DNA of 64,000 nt, taken from assembly GCA_921293015.1 (NCBI GenBank), contig OV121087.1, positions 36,191,235-36,255,234 of the forward strand, read 5' to 3'. Shown here one piece after another: positions 1-10,470 of the stretch (the stretch's first letter is position 1; every line of letters starts with the position of its first letter). Position numbers and translations under genes: made by a program. The notes under the pieces were generated by a model, which saw nothing but the letters and a program-made list of their open reading frames with translations, was not told where the DNA came from and made no database searches. The DNA comes from Phorcus lineatus. Taxonomy: Eukaryota; Mollusca; Gastropoda; Trochida; Trochidae.

Positions 1-327
1 GCGTTCAAGAAAACAGGTGTGTATCCACTTGACAAATCTGTTGTTAGCTTGGTAGTTGAAACACCAGCTGAAGAGTCAAGTGTGGAAAAGGAAGTTGGTG
101 GTCCTGTGATCTTTTCAGCTGCTGAAATTCCTGAGCAAGAACCTGAGATGTCTCCCACAACGGAAGAGTTGACTTCAAAACTTGAAACAAAAGTTGGCCA
201 GAGGGGAGAGTCTGAGAACAAACGCAAGAAGAAGAAACCAAATCGGAAGGTTGTCCGCAAGAAACAAATAACAAAGAAGGATGATCCAGAGAAGGTACGT
301 GAGCTAAAGAAAGACAATACTAAGTAA
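1..327 (+). pseudogene. C-terminal tail of a pogo/Tigger-type transposase (cut by window start)
   Basis: The frame is open from base 1, so the left part lies outside the window. It matches the end of the longer copy at 1991-3439: both have FKKTGVYPL near the start of the shared part, the motif MSPTTEELTS in the middle, and a Lys/Arg-rich tail. The tail here is shorter and more basic (a KRKKKK stretch), probably a nuclear-localisation or DNA-contact tail. No catalytic residues are inside the window, so activity cannot be judged. It lies in the same orientation as the second copy, which suggests a tandem duplication of the transposase or of a gene derived from it. Confidence 0.75.
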
Positions 328-929
328 AAGCTTATACTTAAATCACTTAGGATTCATCTTCTGGTTGCTTAAGTTGAATAATTGTAGGTAGCGCTTTGAG
401 CATGTTTTAGGACGTGGAAAAGGCGCCATATAAATATCCACATTATCATTACTATTATAATAAATGAATTTTTTCTGATTTGTCAAACAAGCATCTTCCC
501 CAGCACGGCATTAAGTGGCACCAGTGTCGACCAATTGTTAATTTTAACCTTGCTGCCAATCCGACCGGCAAAAAGTTTATTTCTCATTGGACTATCAACA
601 TCTTGTATAACTAGCAAAGAAAAGTAGGTAAAATGCGGCAAGGCCTATCTTAGCAATTCATTCGGGCTAGCAAAAGTATAGGCCATGTGTGGGAACATGT
701 CAAACAAGATCTGATCTCATTTAGCATTTTACACCAAATTTGAATTAAATAACCATAAGTAATTTAATTCTTAGGAGAATACTAAATGGCTCAGTTTGTT
801 ATCCCACTGGTAGATAATAACTTGGGATAAAGTCCTACCCCTGGACGCTATTACACAATTTCAGGCCTCTCCCCCACTTTTTTTAATGCATGGTGGACCT
901 TCCCCTCTTTGTTAAAACCTGGCTGCAAC

Positions 930-1400
930 AAGGGGTGTAACAATATATCGAACTATCGATGCATCACAAAAGTTATCCTTGCAATAGTACTCTATCGAAA
1001 GGGAACCTGAAAACACTATTGATATATCAATAGGTAAACTATTGATACTATCGAAAGTGTTATTTTTCCTGGATTAGTTATATTCTTATTGACTTTTCCA
1101 AATATTTCAAGCATGTTTATTTGAATTCATTTAACTTCATGATGTTAAAGATGAGAAATTTTCTTTTAGAGTTGATAACCCTGGTTGCAAGACTGGAAGA
1201 TGGCTGAAATCTGTTTCATCAATCAGATTATCCTCATGAAATCTTTGGAAATCGCAGCATAAATACATTTTTGTTTGGATCTAAAACTATTGCAATAGCA
1301 ATTGCAAAAGTGGGTCACAATAGTGTATTGCTATTGCAATAGTAGACTGCAATAGTCTATTCCTATCGCAATAGTTCAATTAGGCCAATAGTCACCCCTA
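930..1400. mobile_element. hAT-like MITE with imperfect 8-bp target duplication
   Basis: The ends read AAGGGGTG on the left and CACCCCTA on the right, a short terminal inverted repeat. They are flanked by GCTGCAAC (922-929) and GCTGCCAC (1401-1408), an 8-bp target duplication with one mismatch, as expected for the hAT superfamily. The interior is non-coding and rich in ATTGATA, ATCGATA and CAATAG motifs that can self-pair. The one mismatch suggests moderate age. Confidence 0.55.
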
Positions 1401-1467
1401 GCTGCCACATTGAAATTTTCTCAATATACTTTTCTAAAAAGCATCTAAAATAAAAACTAAATTTCAG

Positions 1468-1530
1468 TGACTTTAGGTTGAAACTGAAAAAGCCAAGTCA
1501 TCATACTGTCGATACAACAATCAGGTAGAA
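1468..1530 (+). pseudogene. Degenerate copy of the transposase exon start
   Basis: This stretch aligns base by base with the start of the exon at 1991: a TTTAGG acceptor-like site, then an AACTGAAAA core, CCAAGTCA, and GATACAACAA in place of AATACAACAA. Similarity stops after about 60 bases and there are stop codons. It is most simply a partial duplicate of the first bases of the HTH exon, left in front of the intact copy. Confidence 0.5.
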
Positions 1531-1990
1531 TAAGATACAATCGCTCAGAACTAACAAAGAAATATCATTTCAAGAGGCGTCTGTTTGCTCGAGTTGAAAT
1601 CAAGAAAATTGATGAGTTATTGACCTTGTCACAATAATGGGCCACTCCTTGAAAAACTATTTAATAAATATCTTCTCATAAATGAAAAGCCAAAGAAAAT
1701 AAACACATTCAGTAATGACTTCTTTGAAAGTTATGTTAATTTTGTGTTCTTGGGTTCCACTATAGGAAACAAAAGGGTTTCAACCCTGTTAACTATTAAG
1801 GTCTTTCACTTCTGAGCTACAAGGCAATGGTGAAATCTTGTTTTTAAAAACTCCATTGCTAATGGGGAAATTCAATTATATGTATTGTAACTTGCATGAA
1901 ATATATAAAATTTTGACATACTAAAGAGTTAATTGCATTTTGTTCAATGTATATTTAGATTTAAAAAAGATGAAATTTCATTAATTTTAG

Positions 1991-3439
1991 GATGGAACTG
2001 AAAAGTCCAAGTCAGCATATTGTCAATACAACAAAGAGTTATTGAGGGAAGCTTACATCGCTGTAAAAGAAGGAAAAATGCCTGTTGCAAAAGCATCCCG
2101 GATTTACAAAGTCCCAATGCAGACGCTTCGTGACCGAGTACTGGGCAAAATCAGCATTGATACAGTCACGACTGGCAAAGCACCTATTCTGAGTTTAGAA
2201 GAACAGGAAAAGCTATTATCCCATCTTCAACAACTGGCCAAAATTGGATACGTTTATACCAGTTCAGAAATTGTAAACATCGGAAGTGACTATGCAATTC
2301 AGCTAGGAAAGCGTTCAAAAGGTAATCGATTGACTGTAAGTTGGTATGTACGATTTGCAAGACGCTGGCCAGAGATTAGACTTTTGCAACAAAACTCCCT
2401 AAAATTCCAAAAAGACACCACAAAGACCTCAGAATATGTGAACAATTACTTTGGCCAGCTAGAGGACATTTTTAACAAGAACAACCTGCATGATAAACCT
2501 CATTTAATCTTCAATGTTGATGAAAAGGATCTCAGTCTTATTCATACAAAATATGAATGTCATCAAAAGATATTCCCTGCACAGCAAGGAAAAACAACAA
2601 CCGTAATTGGTTGTGGAAGTGCAAGTGGTATGTTGATACCTCCTTTCTTTGTATTTGAAGGGAAGAAACTTAACCCTGGGCTTATGAAAGGATCAACAAC
2701 GGGGGCAAAAGGTGTTATGTCTGACAATGGCTTGTCAAATGCAAACATCTTTTGCAAATACCTGAAAGAACATTTCATCAAGAATATTCCCGAGCGGGAT
2801 CCTGACCAACAGCTTCTTCTCCTCCTCGATGGCCACACGTCTCACATCAGCCCTGACCTCACTGAATGGGCAAACAGCAACAACATCATCTTGTTCTTTT
2901 TACCAGCATATACCTCCAACGTGCTCCAGCCCTTGGAAGTGGGTTGTTATGTCCCTTTTGATAGGATGTTTCATGATGAGTTTCAAACGCCTGTTTCAAA
3001 ATTTGACATTTGCCAACTATCTTGTAAAGTCTATGAAAGGTCTTTGTCAAGAGAAAACCTTCAAAGTTCATTCAAGAAAACAGGTGTTTACCCACTTGCA
3101 AAATCTGTTGTTAGGCTGGATGCAGCAGCACCTGCTGAAGTGCCCAGTGTGGAACAGGATGTCGGTGATGCTGTGGATTCATCACCTGCCAGTTCTGAGC
3201 AACAATTGATGTCTCCCACAACAGAAGAGTTGACATCAAGAGTTGAGGTACAGTGTGGCAGGAAAAGACAGTTTGAAGATAACTCAAAACCACAAAACAA
3301 CATATGGAAGGTTGTGCCAGTGAAACAAATTACCGAGAGTGATGATGGCGAAGAGGTCTGTGAACAGATTGCACACAGTACCTTGTTGCTTAAAAGACAG
3401 AAAAATGGAGAACCTACTGCTAAAAAGCTGAAAACCTAG
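1991..3439 (+). CDS. Pogo/Tigger-type DDE transposase (or domesticated derivative), main exon
   Basis: This is a Tc1/mariner-superfamily transposase of the pogo/Tigger (CENP-B-like) branch. The exon starts after a good acceptor (TTAATTTTAG) at 1990 and is open for 483 codons, so an upstream exon should supply the ATG. Domain order: a pipsqueak-type helix-turn-helix (YNKELLREAY to TLRDRV), a CENP-B-type helix-turn-helix (SLEEQEKLL to RFARRWPEI), then a DDE_1 catalytic domain. Candidate catalytic residues, counted from the TTG at 2042, are D160 (FNVDEKD), D263 (LLLLDGHTSH) and E299 (LQPLEVG), a DD35E-like spacing. Pogo and Tigger normally have D at the third site (LQPLD), so E is unusual. The tail is acidic and then basic (TAKKLKT). 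The frame is intact, so it may be a recent element or a host gene. No flanking inverted repeats were recognised. Confidence 0.8.
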   Translation, partial: DGTEKSKSAYCQYNKELLREAYIAVKEGKMPVAKASRIYKVPMQTLRDRVLGKISIDTVTTGKAPILSLEEQEKLLSHLQQLAKIGYVYTSSEIVNIGSDYAIQLGKRSKGNRLTVSWYVRFARRWPEIRLLQQNSLKFQKDTTKTSEYVNNYFGQLEDIFNKNNLHDKPHLIFNVDEKDLSLIHTKYECHQKIFPAQQGKTTTVIGCGSASGMLIPPFFVFEGKKLNPGLMKGSTTGAKGVMSDNGLSNANIFCKYLKEHFIKNIPERDPDQQLLLLLDGHTSHISPDLTEWANSNNIILFFLPAYTSNVLQPLEVGCYVPFDRMFHDEFQTPVSKFDICQLSCKVYERSLSRENLQSSFKKTGVYPLAKSVVRLDAAAPAEVPSVEQDVGDAVDSSPASSEQQLMSPTTEELTSRVEVQCGRKRQFEDNSKPQNNIWKVVPVKQITESDDGEEVCEQIAHSTLLLKRQKNGEPTAKKLKT

Positions 3440-4010
3440 TTTGAAGACAAGGAGACCAATGTTGCCTCTTAGCATCTAAATGACATTCAAAATTGTGTTT
3501 ATGATGACATGACCAAATAGAAATTATGTGTTTGCAAGATATTCATGAAACGCATTTTAAGAACATCATTATAGGCATTTTTTAATGAATCAAAAGATGA
3601 TTGTGAAAGGTTCTCCAGTGCAAACATTAGATAAACCTTCAGAACTGCCAAATGTTTAATTTATCACTTATAACATCTTGCTTGACTCATGCACTTGCCA
3701 ATAGAATGGGGTTTTTTTTCCATGTGTCTTCGATGGAGAATGTCGAGCGTTCTTGAGTTTTACAGTTAATTTGTGGAAGAATTATATGCCAGACTCATCA
3801 TGTCACAGTTAATTTTTAAGTGTTGTGTGTTAGTTCAGTTAAGGAAGTTGACCAACAAGGCCAAGAAATCATTGAGTATTTTAGGATGTTTCCTGTATGT
3901 TTGGGTACAAAGCAGAGATCCTGAAGAAAACATTCCTTGGTTGGTTGAAGTTTACTAGGCTCTCATTTCATTGTGGATTCACATGACCTTAACAGGTAAT
4001 TCTTGTAAAG
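3440..4010. other. Non-coding flank
   Basis: I see no gene, tandem repeat or inverted repeat that I can defend in this stretch. It is AT-rich sequence downstream of the transposase stop codon. Confidence 0.4.
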
Positions 4011-4254
4011 TAACTCTTTTGACTAATGGGATAGCGATACCTATAAGATCAGGGGGTCCGGACATCCCCCTCCCATCTTTTTGAAAATCAATTATAGATT
4101 CAAGTGAATTTAGCCACCCTTCATTGTCTGTGATGTCATAAAACCTTTTTATTACCCATATGGTTATTGATCATAAGTGGTGACATATTTTCAATATGAG
4201 CACATGTGCACTTGTTATTTTTGCCTAGCAACGATTATTTCATCGCAAGTTATC

Positions 4255-4715
4255 GCATTTTGTCGCCTGTCACGTCATAAAACCATTGTTCGTGACGCCA
4301 CTATAGCGGGCCGTTGCAAAGAAAGCCGGCCGTTTTCTGAATATTTCCATGCGTTGTAAATGGAATAGAATCGGTAATAAAGAAATTATTACACTCGGAC
4401 ATGTGTCTTATAACTTTTACGAAACTCGGGTAATACAAAAATTCACACTCATTTCGTAAAAGTCATATGACACACTTCCTCAGGTAATAATCTCTATGTT
4501 CATGAAGTCACTGTAGAAGGGAAGCAGGTGGTTTTCTGATTTTTTTCAACAAGTTTGAAATGGAATAACATTATTTCACAATTGAAGTGTTTCATATAAA
4601 TTTTACGAAACTTGTGCAAATTTGTTTATAATCAGAGCGAGAGCTAGGGTAAGACAAAATTGTACATTTGTTTTCGTAAAAGTCATATGACACACTTCCA
4701 AGGAAAATTATCTCT
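4255..4715. repeat. Two diverged ~190-bp repeat units, each with an inverted-repeat core
   Basis: Two units follow each other. Each contains a TGTCTTATAA- or TTTCATATAA-type stretch, then TTTTACGAAAC, and later TTTCGTAAAAGTCATATGAC. The right part is the reverse complement of the left, so each unit can fold into a hairpin (about 4399-4475 and 4590-4695). The units also share a segment around 'gttttctga..tttcc'. This looks like a duplicated MITE-type element; no target duplication was found. Confidence 0.5.
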
Positions 4716-4802
4716 ATTAACAGTATTGAATATAACATTTGCTCACTAGAAAATGACACAAATGTTCTCTCTATGATATACTGATTCTCAAATATGTGAA
4801 AT

Positions 4803-4852
4803 GTACTATAGGCCTGTGGCCGCCTCAGTACTGAAATATAGATTGATTGAGA
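4803..4852 (+). mobile_element. LINE 3' tail remnant
   Basis: The text 'gcctgtggccgcctcag' followed by TAGATTGATTGAG resembles the 3' end of CR1-like LINEs, which finish in a short tandem tail such as (ATTG)n. Only the tail is seen; no coding part is recognisable upstream. Confidence 0.3.
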
Positions 4853-5179
4853 TTCTCAAATATGTGATAGACATGTCTGCTTGACCTTGAAATTTTGAAA
4901 ATAATGTAAAAACAATCAAATCTTTAATAGAAAATTTTTTCCCTTTGTAACAACACATCTCAAGTTTTATTGTCTGAACACTCTAATGAAATATGAAGAT
5001 CAGTATGTTATACATGATAAAACAAATAAAAGGTAGACAATCTCTTATTTTGCAGAACAAACATACAAGCAAAGGAAAGTTCTTTTTTGTATTAGTCATA
5101 AAAAGTGAATCATAAAGATTACACATATGAAATTATAATTAGACAAATGTCTAGAAAGCTTAAATGTGAACACACTTTG

Positions 5180-5810
5180 ACTATTTAGGATTCTGATTTA
5201 TAGATTTGGCTCCTTATAAATGCCTCAGGGGCCACGCAGTAAATATCTATTGTCATCTTCTCTTCAAGAAGCAAAAGGTCAAGGGTGCTGAAATGATGTG
5301 CATCAACTCCTTGACTAGTAAGATTCAGAATGTATATATTTTATGACCTTGTGGCCTCGAATAAAAGACACAGGAGCATGCCCTAAAAGCCTATTTTCAT
5401 CTTTTCCAGAAGCAAAGGGTCAAGGGAGCAGAAATATTGTGTACAGATTCCTTGACAGTAAGGATTATAATTTAGAGATTTTGTGACCCTGGGGTCACTG
5501 AAAAGGGCCACTGGGGCCATGTCCTAAATATCTATTTTCATCATCTTCTCCAAGATCAAGGCCTTGATAGCTGAAATACAGTCTACAGCCATCATAACTT
5601 ACAGATTTGTGACCATGTGGCCCCTTAGGGTCTCAGGGGCCATGTCCAAAAATCTTTTTTATCTTCTCCTCCAGAAGGTAAAGGACTATAAAGCTGAAAT
5701 CTTATAATGTACAGTAGCCATGGCTAAGGTGGATTATTTATCATACATTTGGTTACCTTGTGGTCTGGTGGGGTCAATAAGGGTCGCAGGTGTCAGGCTC
5801 TAAAAATATA
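5180..5810. repeat. Degenerate tandem repeat, older relative of the 145-bp satellite
   Basis: About four to five diverged units of roughly 110-145 bp follow one another. Each has a TTTGTGACC / CTTGTGGCC / GGGGTC block, then 'tattttcatcttctcc', 'agaagcaaaggtcaa' and 'gctgaaat..tgta'. The same order of blocks (gtgacccc, ggggtca, tttcatctt, ttccaaaagg, gagctgaaa, gtagactcc) makes up the 145-bp satellite at 25.08-26.70 kb. The two loci therefore share a repeat family, this one being strongly decayed. Confidence 0.6.
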
Positions 5811-6284
5811 TTAACGTTATTGTTAAATGTTTTCTCTTTATACTCTGACTAGTAAGATGTTCACAGGCTCGTTTGGTTAATTTATTTGAAGTTTTGAAAC
5901 ATTTGCAATTTGAATAATGTTATTGTTAAACATTTCGATTATCAAAATAGTCATTGACTCACTAGTTTGAGTTTGAAGTAGTAATCTATTTGAAGTTTAA
6001 TGTTGTGTTTATTATGTTATTATTAATGTTATCTCTTAGTACATTTAAACACAGTTTATCCTCAAATGGTTACTTACCGAGATAAAAAAAAAAAAGAAAA
6101 ATTAAAGTCAAAATTCCTAATTCAACACTCTCCTTTTTGTTTATGTTGTTGTTGTTATTGTTACTTTATTATGGTTTCTGTCTCTGTGGCTAACTCATTA
6201 TTATTTTGGTATTTTTTTGAAAAATATTATTCCATAGATTTTGTATCTATTTTACCATCCTGGCTCATGGTAAACCTAAACGTT

Positions 6285-6722
6285 CTTACCCTGGGATATG
6301 TTCCCACTCATAGCTAGGGACTGTGACCTATGACCTGGGAACTATCTTAAAATAGTTAACCAATCACAGCACTTGAAAGGCCTGTCGTCAGTGTAAGACT
6401 GCCTGCTTGTGTCGTGTTGGGAATCATCCCTGCGAAAATCGTAATAATTCCTCAAAACAGAGTCATCCAAAGTTTATAGCACCTTTTTTTTTATAAAATG
6501 CGAATACCATTTAATGGTGAATATGTTTATGAATGTCATCAAGAAATGATTTCTGCTTGATTATCCATTTTTGCGAAAGAGGAAAAACAATTTTCCATTT
6601 TGCGGAAGAGGAAAAACAAATTCAGTTTGAAAGGCAATCTTTGATTGGTTGAAATTTTAAACGAATTTGATTGACTGAGTCATAGATCGTAGCTTTTGCG
6701 TGGAGTTATAACCCAGGGTAAG
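6285..6722. mobile_element. Candidate short inverted-repeat element
   Basis: CTTACCCTGGG at 6285-6295 faces its exact reverse complement CCCAGGGTAAG at 6712-6722, with partial pairing continuing inward. The ~440-bp interior is non-coding. No target duplication is visible at the borders, so this could be a chance pairing or an old MITE. Confidence 0.35.
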
Positions 6723-7126
6723 CGAGTGGAGCTTCAGCGTATACATTTTACCGTGAGACGGAATTATTTGGAGCGATTCATCAAAACCGAAACTTGATAG
6801 CTAGTTAAATATAAAATTTCAAGAATAAGTCTTTCTTAAATGAGGATTAGAGTTTGTAGATTTGGTCACTACCCCCATAGATATATTCAGATTCCAATCA
6901 TGCTGGGGAACTTTAATTTTGAGAATATCATCTTCGTAGGATTGATACCAAGATCAATCAATGTCATGTCCTATCTCAAAAATACGGATGTTGCAGGGTT
7001 GCAAATAAACCAACAATAACCGAAGCACAGTTAATACACAAAATAAAAACATTAACATTTAGTATAGCGACGACAAAAGGATCCGTCCTTTCAATAAACA
7101 TATAGTAATATCCAAAATCGTTCCTT

Positions 7127-7241
7127 GGCCTCCTTTCACAAAGCAACCTTTACTAAGGTTAACCTAAATTCCCATTCTTTACAAGGCACTAGGGTAACCT
7201 TAAGGGGTTAAGATCACCTTGGGGCTCTGTGAAAGAAGGCC
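7127..7241. mobile_element. Small MITE with GGCCTCCTTTCACAAAGC-type ends
   Basis: The left end reads GGCCTCCTTTCACAAAG and the right end CTCTGTGAAAGAAGGCC. They pair imperfectly as a terminal inverted repeat, with a second inner pair AAGGTTAACC and GGTTAAGATCACCTT. The length is about 115 bp, with no coding sequence. Confidence 0.55.
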
Positions 7242-8445
7242 CTGAACGTTTCATGAAAATCCGGCTACGCATTGTGTCACAACAGCAATTTCTAGTTAAT
7301 CGAAATACAGAAAAATGGCTAAAATAAAAACAGTCTAAGCCACGTGTCCTGTGAAGTCGGCCTGATTTACTTTCTTGACTTGAAATTACATTGTGTATCT
7401 TTTGATGCTCTCGTATATGCACCTACCATCTTGAATTTTTAGCCCACGTAAAATCGAATTTGAATGTTAATGGGAAATATGTAAATATGATTCTTAAAGA
7501 CAATTTGCTTGTGTAATAGTCTTGAAAAAATCAATATATTCAATCTTATTTTTTTTTAAGTTTTCTTCGCTGAAAGTCAATTAAGAATCTGCTGACAGAT
7601 TATCCTGACATCATAACTGCTTGCTTACGATCGAAAGTTAAATATTTTACGACGCTTCAAGTTCTTCATCTTGAACCGAACGCTAAACAGCATTGAAAGA
7701 TTTTAAAAAGCTGATTTTTGCGAAGAAATTGAAAATGCATAGAAACCTTGCGACTAATGAATTCAACGTTATTTAATTGTTTGTTTGTATTGTTTTTGCA
7801 AATGTTTTAATAAAAGTTCCAATTTTCTAGGTGTATTTAGAAAAATAGTCAATGTTAGTTTTAAAACACTGTTTTTCAACTTTTATCACTTATTCTGAAC
7901 GAAAATTACTGTTCGATGTTTTGAAAGATTTGTAAAGTATGTATACTTATCCAACTGTTCTAAGAGATTATTGCAATGATGAGTCCAAATTTGGGAATAA
8001 TTGCCCCTTGAAAATGGTGTCTTTAACACAATCACCCGACTTTGCAGGCTTGCTGAAAGAAAAATGTTTAGATAATGATAATAATTTCTGAATAATTTAA
8101 CCCCTCTATGTAAGACAAGGCTGTATTTAAAGCCGTTAAATATTACGAATTTTATTCAATGTGTCATTTCTGGTAAATTGGAATGGTTGTTAAAATGAAT
8201 TTTGCATCAAAGTATTCAGCGCATCTGAGAGGATCGTCAAACGCACTTCAGGATCTGTAATGTGTTTACAACCTCTACCAATATAGAAATGGTTGTTTGC
8301 ACCCTAGTGCAGTATTGAATGTTTTGTTTTTCTGGCAACGTCTTGTCTATGTTTACTCTATCATAAAGGTGATTTAAAGAAAGTTAACTTGTGAATTTAA
8401 TACAAATATTATGGAGTGGCAAATGAGTCTTTAATCGCTTTTTCG
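7242..8445. other. AT-rich non-coding stretch
   Basis: No supported gene, tandem array or transposon is seen here. Only short chance frames occur. Confidence 0.4.
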
Positions 8446-8448
8446 TAA

Positions 8449-8531
8449 GATTACTAAATGAATTAGTAAACTTACTTAATGAACTAATAAGATTTCTAAT
8501 TCATTAAGTTAGATTACTTATTGATTAAGTA
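8449..8531. repeat. TTACTAA-type short repeats left of the palindrome
   Basis: The segment is a string of variants of 'ttactaa', 'ttacttaatgaa' and 'attagtaa'. A related string, partly in inverted orientation, lies right of the palindrome at about 9862-10010, where 'agcgattaaaa' mirrors 'tttaatcgct' at about 8432. The two may be the outer ends of a larger fold-back element of about 1.6 kb (8430-10025). Confidence 0.4.
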
Positions 8532-8593
8532 AGATAAATAAACGTGGTCGAAAGTTTCAACCCACGATCTTATCATTGAGACCTTGCGGTTGG

Positions 8594-9388
8594 AACCACA
8601 GGCCCTCGGATCATTAAAAAAATATATATAAAAAAATTTTAAATTCTTTTTTTGAGAACACCCCCTGAATAAAATTGTTCCTCTGTTAATAGTATATGGA
8701 AAGGCCGGACACTCCATTCGCCCCCACCCGCTTTCTTGACCGAATGCTACAATAAATACACACGCAATCAAAATAAAATCTATGCAGACATGATGTCAAA
8801 TGATTTGCCTTTCTACTCCAACTCACTTAAACAAATATATCTTTGGGGTTATTTAATGAGGACGGCCGAAAGACGATTTCCACGCCCAACTTAATGCTGA
8901 TGGGACAAATGGCCGCCCGTCACCTTGACCTTACGGGGTGTGTGGCCGCAGCGACAGATCTCATTGGTTTGATGCAAAGTTAGGAACAGATAACTCTAAT
9001 TCTCCGTTCTTGCAACCAATGAGATCTGTCGCTGCGGACACACACCCCGTAAGGTCAAGGTGACGGGCGGCCATTTGTCCCATCAGCATTAAGTTGGGCG
9101 TGGAAATCGTCTTTCGGCCGTCCTCATTAAATAACCCCAAAGATATATTTGTTTAAGTGAGTTGGAGTAGAAAGGCAAATCATTTGACATCATGTCTGCA
9201 TAGATTTTATTTTGATTGCGTGTGTATTTATTGTAGCATTCGGTCAAGAAAGCGGGTGGGGGCGAATGGAGTGTCCGGCCTTTCCATATACTATTAACAG
9301 AGGAACAATTTTATTCAGGGGGTGTTCTCAAAAAAAAATTTAAAATTTTTTTATATATATTTTTTTAATGATCCGAGGGCCTGTGGTT
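8594..9388. repeat. Near-perfect palindrome, arms ~385 bp, short centre
   Basis: The left arm (about 8594-8970) is the reverse complement of the right arm (about 9013-9388) with very few mismatches, for example one base in the GTGTGTGGCCGC / GCGGACACACAC pair. The centre of about 45 bp is unpaired. The outer end of both arms is AACCACAGGCCCTCGG, the end of the Penelope-like coding sequence on the minus strand (see 9350-9690). The arms are therefore two tail-to-tail copies of that element's 3' end, the left one almost fully 5'-truncated. Confidence 0.85.
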
Positions 9389-9690
9389 GGAACGTCTGGA
9401 GCTCAAAAATCCATCTCAGTTCTAGAAATCTTCTGGACTGAGTGGTCCTCTCTTTGTCAGGCTTTTGATTAAGTTGAGCGATGATTATATATCTCAAATC
9501 GCTCTTAGTGTGGTAAGGGAGGTTAAAGTGTAGGGATAAAGTTTTATCCATTTTGTGTGTGATATCTGCAGTGTTCAGGTAAACGTATCTTGAATTCCCG
9601 TTTTGTTTCTCCTACATATTGCTTTTTGCATAGTTTGCAAGTCACTAGATATACTACATTGCGGGATTTGCGATTGTACTTACGACATGT
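9350..9690 (-). pseudogene. Penelope-like element GIY-YIG endonuclease fragment
   Basis: Read on the minus strand, this encodes the C-terminal GIY-YIG-like endonuclease of a Penelope-like retroelement. The first part has VVYLVTCKLCKKQYVGET, the typical YL.TC..C...YVGET block, followed by an EH motif. A frameshift near 9550 moves to the frame with LSLHFNLPYHTKSDLRYI and an RRFLELRWIFELQTF segment, matching the family's HFN..H...D and E..WI.. motifs. The reverse transcriptase part is absent, so this is a 5'-truncated dead copy. Its 3' end runs into the palindrome arm. Confidence 0.75.
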
Positions 9691-9861
9691 AAATTAACGG
9701 CCAGTGACTGAACTATAGAAGTAGCTTTGTTTGATCTGTTGTACTGTATTTCGTTTAATTTAGCTTTAAACAAGCAATTCATTTAAGAAAACATTGTTAA
9801 ATGTTCTGTAAACGGGTGTTTATTTTTGCAAAGGGAAATAACTCCAAAGTTCATTAGTTCA

Positions 9862-10010
9862 AATCGAATTAATAAGCTTACTAAATGTAAATAATAACCT
9901 TACTAAATCTGTTTATTAAGCTTACTAACTCAAATAACAAAGCTTCTAAATCAAATTTTAAGCTTACAAAATAGCAGCGTGAATTAGTAAGGTTGTCATT
10001 TCGAATTAAG
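9862..10010. repeat. TTACTAA-type short repeats right of the palindrome
   Basis: Repeated 'aagcttactaa', 'ccttactaaat' and 'gaattagtaagg' motifs make up this stretch. They mirror those at 8449-8531 and may be the right end of the same fold-back element. Confidence 0.35.
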
Positions 10011-10470
10011 CTTTCTGAATAGCGATTAAAATCTCATGAAAATTTAACAAATAAAATTTCGCTTTTTGTATGTGCTTATACATTTAAAATAAGGAACATT
10101 GAATAAAATAATTCGCGTATAATCAATTTGATGTAATGTTATTACCTTTGTATTTTCAATAGAACGCATCTTCTTATGCATAATAGTATAATTCCGTATA
10201 GTGTGATAAAATAATGTTTTCATTGTTGCTTTGAGGCACGAATAGGTTTTGAGAGTTACCTCCCTTACAGGGCTGATAGTGAAAGACCAGGAAGCGAGGT
10301 GATATACGCGTCTGAGACGAAATATTTGTTAGTACATTGTTCTTTTTATTCTAAGCGGTGGTTTTGTGTTCAAACAGCAAGTTCTTACCCAGGTAAGATA
10401 GTGTAACATAACAGTATACGTATACATGTAAGTTAATGTACAAAATCATATTATAGTTCAAACCGAGGCA

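Larger units (their letters stand above)
328..1990. other. Spacer between two transposase copies
   Basis: No coding sequence is seen apart from a decayed echo of an exon start near 1468-1530. The stretch holds an hAT-like MITE (930-1400). The part at about 480-720 resembles a dispersed repeat also present near 58.96-59.24 kb. The last ~450 bases before 1990 are AT-rich and act as the intron upstream of the 1991 splice acceptor. Confidence 0.6.

Noticed and set aside
8514..8771. 85-codon minus-strand frame in the palindrome's left arm
   Set aside because: It spans the retroelement 3' UTR copy and has no motif.
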